From Treponema sp. (GTDB lineage Bacteria; Spirochaetota; Spirochaetia; Treponematales; Breznakiellaceae): 12,076 nucleotides of DNA. The translations under genes and the position numbers were made by a program. Location: positions 1-12,076 of the forward strand of contig JAIRRR010000311.1 in the NCBI GenBank assembly GCA_031255875.1, read 5' to 3'. The notes under the pieces are model-generated. The model saw nothing but the letters and a program-made list of their open reading frames with translations, was not told the DNA's origin and made no database searches. Shown here piece after piece: positions 7,368-12,076 of the stretch. Each line of letters opens with the position of its first letter. Position 1 is the stretch's first letter.

Positions 7368-8083
7368 TCGGAAACCTCCTGGGCGGTGGCCGGGGCATCG
7401 TCTGGCAAGGCAGCACCCGGCAGCTCATCGCCCGGAATGGCGTCGTCCGGCAGGGCGGACGGCGCCCCGTAAAAGGCGTTGAGGTTTTTCGCCGCGGATT
7501 CGAGGAGCAGCACCCGGCGGCCGTAGAACAGATCGTGGGCCCGCAGGCGGTTATAGGAGAGGAAAGACAGCCAGGGGATATTGGCCCCGGCGCGTTTCAC
7601 CATGCTGTCGTCGTCCTTGAGGATGATCACCGTCCGCTCAGCTTCCCCGAAATTCCTGAGGATCCCGGCAAGGTCCTTGGTTTTTCCGGTTTCCACGGAG
7701 AAATCTTCGACGATTTTAAGGTTATCGCTCCGGATTTTCAGGCTCAAAATGGTCTTCAGGGCAAGGCGCTTGGCTTTTTTCGGGATGGAATAAGAAAAAT
7801 CCCGGGGCTTGGGGCCGAATACCGTGCCGCCCCCCACCAAGACCGGGGATTTCTTGTCGCCCCGGCGGGCGCGGCCGGTCCCTTTCTGCTTGTAGGGCTT
7901 GGCATTGGAGCCGTGGACCTCGCCCCTGCCCTTGGTGCTGGCGGTCCCCAGGCGCTTGTTGGCAAGCTCGTTGTTTATGGCGTGCCAGATCACGCCGTCG
8001 TTAATCGGCAGGCCGAAAACGGCGTCGTCCAGCTCTATGCTTCCCTTTTCTTTTCCGTCGATGGAATACACTGTGCGATTCAT
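7364..8083 (-). CDS. rplD: 50S ribosomal protein L4 with duplicated acidic C-terminal tail
   Basis: L4 binds 23S rRNA and sends a loop into the exit tunnel; in E. coli it also represses the S10 operon. I use the ATG at 8083 (239 aa), which overlaps the rplC TGA as TGATG and has GGGGA five bases upstream. The in-frame GTG one codon earlier is too close to that site. The tunnel loop is at about 50-95 ([33 protein letters not shown]). The normal protein ends near residue 205; residues 206-239 are an acidic Ala/Pro/Asp tail built from a 15-residue unit starting ALPDDA, present twice. Confidence 0.97.
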   Translation of the reverse strand: MNRTVYSIDGKEKGSIELDDAVFGLPINDGVIWHAINNELANKRLGTASTKGRGEVHGSNAKPYKQKGTGRARRGDKKSPVLVGGGTVFGPKPRDFSYSIPKKAKRLALKTILSLKIRSDNLKIVEDFSVETGKTKDLAGILRNFGEAERTVIILKDDDSMVKRAGANIPWLSFLSYNRLRAHDLFYGRRVLLLESAAKNLNAFYGAPSALPDDAIPGDELPGAALPDDAPATAQEVSE

Positions 8084-8715
8084 CACATTCCCCGCTGTTT
8101 CTTTACCGCGGTCCTGACCATCACAATCCCCTGGTTTACGCCCGGGACCGCGCCGCGGACCATGATAAGCTGTTTCTCGGCATCAACCTTGACCACCATG
8201 AGGCTGAGGACCGTCGTCCTTTCCCGCCCCATGCGGCCGGGAAGCTTTACGTTCTTAAAGGTCTTGTGGGGATAGGTGGACTGCCCGGTCGAGCCGGGCT
8301 CGCGGTGGAATTTGGAGCCGTGGGTATGGCGGCCGCCGGCAAAACCCCAGCGCTTCACGACGCCCTGGAAGCCCTTCCCCTTGGAAATGCCGCAGACATC
8401 CACATAGCGGGCGCCCTCGAAAAGTTCCGCGCCTATGGCGTCGCCCACGGCGACTTCCTTTTCAAAATCCCGGAATTCCCTGATCCGCCTCTTGGGGGCA
8501 ATGTTTTCCGGAAACTGGCCTTTGTAGGGCTTGGTCACCCTGGAAGGCTTGAGATCGTCAATGCCCAGAAGCACCGCGGCATAGCCGTCTTTCTCCTGGG
8601 TTTTCCGGGCGATAACCGTATTCGGATCGATACGGATAACCGTAACCGGAACCAGGTTACCCTCGTCGTCAAATATCTGGGTCATCCCCACTTTTCTGGC
8701 TAAAAGCCCCAACAT
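8083..8715 (-). CDS. rplC: 50S ribosomal protein L3
   Basis: L3 starts assembly of the large subunit and its finger reaches the peptidyl transferase centre. I choose ATG at 8715 (MLGLLARKVGMTQIF, 210 aa) with GGAG six bases upstream; the in-frame TTG four codons earlier contains that site and is rejected. The finger is at about 112-155 (KGKGFQGVVKRWGFAGGRHT, HGSKFHREPGSTGQST), with Gln145 at the position methylated in E. coli. The DNA carries a 75-base spacer upstream, but the protein is ordinary. Confidence 0.98.
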   Translation of the reverse strand: MLGLLARKVGMTQIFDDEGNLVPVTVIRIDPNTVIARKTQEKDGYAAVLLGIDDLKPSRVTKPYKGQFPENIAPKRRIREFRDFEKEVAVGDAIGAELFEGARYVDVCGISKGKGFQGVVKRWGFAGGRHTHGSKFHREPGSTGQSTYPHKTFKNVKLPGRMGRERTTVLSLMVVKVDAEKQLIMVRGAVPGVNQGIVMVRTAVKKQRGM

Positions 8716-8790
8716 CGCTCGCTCCAATTGTCCGGCACGCTACCCCGTGGCCCCGGGGCCGTCTGCCGCTGAATTACGACACAATAAAAA
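8716..8790. other. rpsJ/rplC spacer with perfect GC palindrome
   Basis: A 75-base spacer with a TTTTTATTGTG stretch directly after the rpsJ stop and the 12-base perfect palindrome GGCCCCGGGGCC at 8749-8760. The T-run precedes rather than follows the palindrome on the transcribed strand, so this is not a normal terminator. No promoter was found. It ends in the rplC ribosome binding site. Confidence 0.5.
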
Positions 8791-9099
8791 CTATTGCTTT
8801 ATCTCAACATCCACACCGGCGGGGAGTTCAAGCTTCATCAGGGAATCCATAACCTCGGACGAAGGATCGATGATGTCGATCAGCCGCTTATGGGTCCGCA
8901 TTTCAAACTGCTCCCGGGATTTCTTGTTCACGTGGGGTGAACGAAGCACCGTGATCTTGTTAAAACGGGTCGGCAGGGGGATGGGGCCGGTGACCTTGGC
9001 CCCCGCCTTCTGAACCGTTTGTACTATGGATTTCGCGCTCTGGTCTATCAGCTCTACATCAAAACCGCGCAACCGCACGCGAATTCGCTCCTTAGCCAT
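8791..9099 (-). CDS. rpsJ: 30S ribosomal protein S10
   Basis: S10 sits in the head of the small subunit; in many bacteria it also works in transcription antitermination as NusE. Length 102 aa is standard. [20 protein letters not shown] and the strongly conserved [20 protein letters not shown] identify it. The ribosome binding site GAGGAGG lies four bases before the ATG and is among the best in the window. It opens the S10 cluster but has no separate convincing promoter, so it probably depends on transcription from tuf. Confidence 0.99.
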   Translation of the reverse strand: MAKERIRVRLRGFDVELIDQSAKSIVQTVQKAGAKVTGPIPLPTRFNKITVLRSPHVNKKSREQFEMRTHKRLIDIIDPSSEVMDSLMKLELPAGVDVEIKQ

Positions 9100-9127
9100 T
9101 ATTCCTCCTCAGGATAACGGAGAGCCC

Positions 9128-9182
9128 GCCGCTTTACAAACGGCAAGCCCTTTTACGGCGTCCCGGCCGGGGCCGGAACGCC
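9128..9182 (-). repeat. Two hairpins between tuf and rpsJ
   Basis: First hairpin on the transcribed strand (9182-9157): GGCGTTCCGGCC then CC then GGCCGGGACGCC. All 12 positions pair in RNA because the sixth is a U-G wobble; on the other strand it would be a C/A mismatch. Second hairpin (9144-9128): GCCGTTT, loop GUA, AAAGCGGC-side arm, seven pairs with one U-G. Neither is followed by a U-tract, so terminator function is unlikely. Possible roles are RNase processing between tuf and the S10 genes, or a leader for control of rpsJ. Confidence 0.6.
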
Positions 9183-9205
9183 ATCATCCTGCATGTACTC
9201 CGCCG

Positions 9206-10405
<1,200 letters not shown>

Positions 10406-10456
10406 TCCATGTCCTCCTTAATAAAGACATTTAATCTGAATACTAGGTTTAAGTCA

Positions 10457-10475
10457 TATCCCGACAGGCGGGATA
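10457..10475 (-). promoter_or_regulatory. Hairpin at the 5' end of the tuf leader
   Basis: TATCCCG and CGGGATA form a perfect 7-bp stem with a 5-base loop. The expected start of transcription from the proximal tuf promoter is about 10472-10474, so the stem would be at or just inside the 5' end of the mRNA. Such a structure could protect the transcript; if transcription starts downstream of 10473 part of the stem is lost. Confidence 0.45.
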
Positions 10476-10478
10476 CGC

Positions 10479-10507
10479 AGTATAGCCAAACATCCGAAAG
10501 AATGCAA
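10479..10507 (-). promoter_or_regulatory. Proximal sigma-70-type promoter of tuf
   Basis: TTGCAT (10502-10507) and TATACT (10479-10484) are separated by exactly 17 bases. They match TTGACA at 4 of 6 and TATAAT at 5 of 6 positions. The sequence after the -10 box is GCG, a GC-rich discriminator of the kind seen in promoters under stringent control; that regulation is inference. The leader to tuf would be about 67 bases. Confidence 0.7.
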
Positions 10508-10528
10508 GGCCATCATTCAAAACTTCCT

Positions 10529-10553
10529 GCCCCGAAACGCGACATTCCGGGGC
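10529..10553 (-). other. Hairpin between the two tuf promoter candidates
   Basis: GCCCCG and CGGGGC form a 6-bp stem, extended by two A-U pairs past a bulged G. On the transcribed strand a short GTTTTG run starts about 7 bases later. It might attenuate transcription from the distal promoter, but the U-run is short and far from the stem, so this is weak. Confidence 0.3.
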
Positions 10554-10578
10554 GGCCGGTACCGGGCGGGGGGAATCT

Positions 10579-10606
10579 ATTATACAGGCAGAACGTGAAT
10601 TGGAAA
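10579..10606 (-). promoter_or_regulatory. Distal promoter candidate of tuf
   Basis: A perfect TATAAT (10579-10584) has TTTCCA (10601-10606, 4 of 6 matches to TTGACA) 16 bases upstream. It lies downstream of the str terminator and about 175 bases before tuf, pointing the right way. The -35 box and spacing are less good than at the proximal site. Confidence 0.45.
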
Positions 10607-10884
10607 TTAACCGGCGCAGGAACGCTCCCGGCTTAAGATCAGCTCAGTTCCACCTGTCCCACCGCCGCCTTTCGCGCGCAACCCGGCGGGGCCGGATTGC
10701 GGAAGGGCCGGGCCTTTGCCATAGCAGCCATGAAACCCGCCTTCCCGATGATCGGTTTGGAGTACCGACAACCCGTACCGCAGGCCGGCCAGAGGTATTA
10801 TACAGATTTCTTCTACTCCACCTCCCCGGCCAAGCCGAACAGTACGACCAATATTTCCGGCGCAGCCGCGCCGGCAACCATTTC

Positions 10885-10914
10885 AAAAAACAACCGGTAA
10901 GCCCGCGGCTTACC
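10885..10914 (-). terminator. Rho-independent terminator of the rpsL-rpsG unit
   Basis: On the transcribed strand, GGTAAGCC, loop GCG and GGCTTACC make a perfect 8-bp stem (10896-10914), followed after GGTTG by six T residues (10885-10890). The offset of five bases between stem and T-run makes it less than ideal. It lies 83 bases past the rpsG stop and before both tuf promoter candidates, so it would separate the str genes from tuf. Confidence 0.7.
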
Positions 10915-10997
10915 TTTGGAACAAACACGGAAGCCGGCGCAAGCGTCGTCCGCGAAAATACACAATCGAAGCCCCGGCCTTCCCGGCCGGGAGCCGC

Positions 10998-11468
10998 CTA
11001 CCACCGGTAATGGGCGAATGCCTTGTTTGCCTCGGCGTTCTTGTGGGTGTCTTCCTTCTTTTTGAAGGCGGTACCGGTGCTATTATACGCATCCAGGAGT
11101 TCCGCGGCAAGCCTGTCGCCCATGCCGCGGCCGGACCTTGCCCGCGCCGCCTTGATGATCCAGCGCATGCCCAGGGCTTCGCGCCGGGCCTCCCGTATCT
11201 CCACCGGGACCTGGTAGGTAGCGCCGCCGACGCGCCGGGATTTTACCTCGACTACGGGCTTGATGTTCTCGATGGCCTTGAGAAACACCTCGAGCGGCTC
11301 TTTCTCGGCCTTGGAGCCCAGATTCTCCAGGGCCTCGTGGACGATCCTGAGCGCCACGGAACGCTTGCCCTCCCACATCATGCGGTTGACAAATTTGGAA
11401 ACCACCGGGCTGTTGTACTTCGGGTCCGGGGCTATGCCCCGGTCAATGGTTTTTTTCTTCCTTCCCAT
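10998..11468 (-). CDS. rpsG: 30S ribosomal protein S7
   Basis: S7 nucleates assembly of the small-subunit head and lies at the E site. The 156 aa are the standard length. Signatures: the start [20 protein letters not shown], then [20 protein letters not shown], and the end [14 protein letters not shown]. The ATG is six bases after the rpsL stop, with AGGA formed partly by that stop codon (TAGGATTTTATG). In E. coli S7 represses translation at the rpsL-rpsG junction; here the junction is too short for that structure. Confidence 0.98.
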   Translation of the reverse strand: MGRKKKTIDRGIAPDPKYNSPVVSKFVNRMMWEGKRSVALRIVHEALENLGSKAEKEPLEVFLKAIENIKPVVEVKSRRVGGATYQVPVEIREARREALGMRWIIKAARARSGRGMGDRLAAELLDAYNSTGTAFKKKEDTHKNAEANKAFAHYRW

Positions 11469-11474
11469 AAAATC

Positions 11475-11849
11475 CTAAGCCTTTGGCCGTTTGGCGCCGT
11501 ATTTGGACCGGCCGCGCTTGCGATCTTCTACCCCAAGGGTATCCTTGGCGCCCCGGATTATATGATACCGGACCCCGGGGAGGTCCTTGATCCGCCCGCC
11601 CCGGACCAAAACCACCGAGTGCTCCTGGAGGTTGTGGCCGATGCCGGGGATATAGGCGGTTACTTCGGTGCCGTGGGAGAGGCGCACGCGGGCCACCTTC
11701 CGCAGGGCCGAATTCGGCTTCTTGGGGGTAACCGTCATGACACGGGTGCAAACCCCCCGCTTCTGGGGGCAGGACTGCAGCGCCGGGGACTTCGTCTTAG
11801 AACCGACTTGCCGCCGCCCGAAACGGACCAACTGGTTAATTGTAGGCAT
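11475..11849 (-). CDS. rpsL: 30S ribosomal protein S12
   Basis: S12 controls decoding accuracy at the A site and is the classic target of streptomycin-resistance mutations. The 124 aa are standard. Signatures: [33 protein letters not shown], and [18 protein letters not shown]. Lys43 and Lys88 are both present, the wild-type state linked to sensitivity, and Asp89 is the residue methylthiolated in some bacteria. AAGGAG lies ten bases before the ATG. The gene opens the str unit after a hairpin-rich leader. Confidence 0.99.
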   Translation of the reverse strand: MPTINQLVRFGRRQVGSKTKSPALQSCPQKRGVCTRVMTVTPKKPNSALRKVARVRLSHGTEVTAYIPGIGHNLQEHSVVLVRGGRIKDLPGVRYHIIRGAKDTLGVEDRKRGRSKYGAKRPKA

Positions 11850-12076
11850 CTACTAAAAACTCCTTGACAACCGTACCCTCGCGCGGCCGCATAACCGCGC
11901 CGTCCGGCGGGCAGGGAACGCCGTTCCCTGGATATACCGCCCCACAGGGCGCAATTTCGGCGGTTTCGGAACATACGGTATTGTATTTGTTTCGGCCCAC
12001 GCTGAGGAAGGCGAATAAACGCAATTATTCGGCCGGAAACCGGCCTTCCGCTCAAAAAAACCTAAAACCGAGATCA
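11850..12076 (-). promoter_or_regulatory. Hairpin-rich leader and upstream region of rpsL
   Basis: The 227 bases before rpsL contain no gene I recognise. Inverted repeats include 11881-11900 (GCGCGG/CCGCGC), 11912-11930 (CAGGGAACG/CGTTCCCTG), 11938-11951 (CGCCC/GGGCG), 12012-12031 (CGAATAA/TTATTCG) and 12031-12045 (GGCCGG/CCGGCC). A weak -10 candidate TACAAT (11980-11985) lacks a good -35 box (best TCCTCA at 17 bases). At 12054-12060 the transcribed strand has seven Ts, possibly the end of a terminator from an upstream gene. Promoter assignment is therefore unsettled; rpoC is the usual upstream neighbour in treponemes. Confidence 0.5.
11895..11930. repeat. Palindromic element in rpsL leader, copy of 4011-4046
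   Basis: Positions 11895-11919 match 4011-4035 at 23 of 25 bases, including 14 in a row (CCGCGCCGTCCGGC), and both then run into a palindrome with GGGAAC and GTTCCC arms. Here the palindrome is CAGGGAACG, one base, CGTTCCCTG. The two copies lie about 7.9 kb apart in the same orientation, each upstream of a ribosomal protein gene. Confidence 0.6.

Larger units (their letters stand above)
10406..10997. other. Non-coding rpsG/tuf intergenic region (fusA position)
   Basis: This 592-base stretch has no reading frame that I can believe. Frames on both strands are Arg- and Pro-rich, lack good ribosome binding sites and show no family features. No tRNA or other known RNA was recognised. In transcription order it holds a hairpin 7 bases after rpsG (10973-10991, stem CCCGGCC/GGCCGGG), a terminator (10885-10914), a further 7-bp hairpin (10857-10874), a distal and a proximal tuf promoter candidate, and the tuf leader. 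In many bacteria fusA lies here. Confidence 0.75.

Noticed and set aside
5985..7472. 495-codon open frame on the plus strand
   Set aside because: It is antisense to rpsS, rplB and rplW, with low-complexity composition and no recognisable domain.
8083..8727. TTG start for rplC four codons upstream
   Set aside because: The TTG contains the GGAG that serves the ATG at 8715, and L3 normally starts at MLGLLARKVGM-like sequence.
9107..9141. Promoter-like TTGTAA-17-TATCCT before rpsJ
   Set aside because: Transcription would start inside the ribosome binding site, leaving almost no leader; the matches are only 4 of 6 in each box.
10600..11010. Frames in the rpsG/tuf gap on both strands (also 10644-10928)
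   Set aside because: Arg/Pro-rich translations, no good ribosome binding site, overlap with the terminator and promoter, and no known family.
11836..12024. 62-codon frame through the rpsL leader, overlapping its start
   Set aside because: It begins with TTG, has no ribosome binding site, covers the hairpins and shows no known family; open frames are expected in such GC-rich sequence.

Overview
The window is a block of translation genes, all on the minus strand, so it reads from high to low coordinates. I recognise 23 genes for the ribosome and elongation factor Tu. In transcription order they are rpsL, rpsG, a gap of about 590 bases, tuf, rpsJ, rplC, rplD, rplW, rplB, rpsS, rplV, rpsC, rplP, rpmC, rpsQ, rplN, rplX, rplE, rpsN, rpsH, rplF, rplR, rpsE and rpmD. 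This is a shortened str operon (S12-S7, no EF-G) followed by tuf joined to the S10-spc cluster. The cluster is cut at the low end just before the expected rplO/secY.

The proteins suggest a GC-rich spirochaete close to Treponema. EF-Tu (399 aa), S5, L3 and others resemble treponemal orthologues as I remember them. S14 is the short zinc-binding form, as in treponemes. The GC-rich sequence fits the termite-gut and environmental lineages better than T. pallidum or T. denticola. This placement is inference from memory; no search was run.

Layout. 11850-12076: non-coding leader of rpsL, rich in hairpins; a T7 tract at its far end may close an upstream gene outside the window. 10998-11849: rpsL and rpsG. 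10406-10997: no convincing gene; it holds a Rho-independent terminator for the str unit and two promoter candidates for tuf, the nearer one well formed. 1-10405: tuf to rpmD, mostly spaced by 0-12 bases or overlapping (ATGA, TGATG, TAATG), so probably one long transcript from the tuf promoter(s). The larger spacers (tuf/rpsJ, rpsJ/rplC, rplP/rpmC, rpmC/rpsQ, rplF/rplR) carry GC-rich palindromes without U-tracts.

The genes supply both ribosomal subunits plus the aminoacyl-tRNA carrier. Gene content is conserved and I found no new multi-gene system. Worth a second look: a roughly 36-base palindromic element shared by the rpsL leader and the rpmC/rpsQ spacer; a 22-codon small ORF with a strong ribosome binding site that overlaps the rpmC start; a duplicated acidic tail on L4; an Arg/Gly/Asp-rich head on S5; and the missing fusA.
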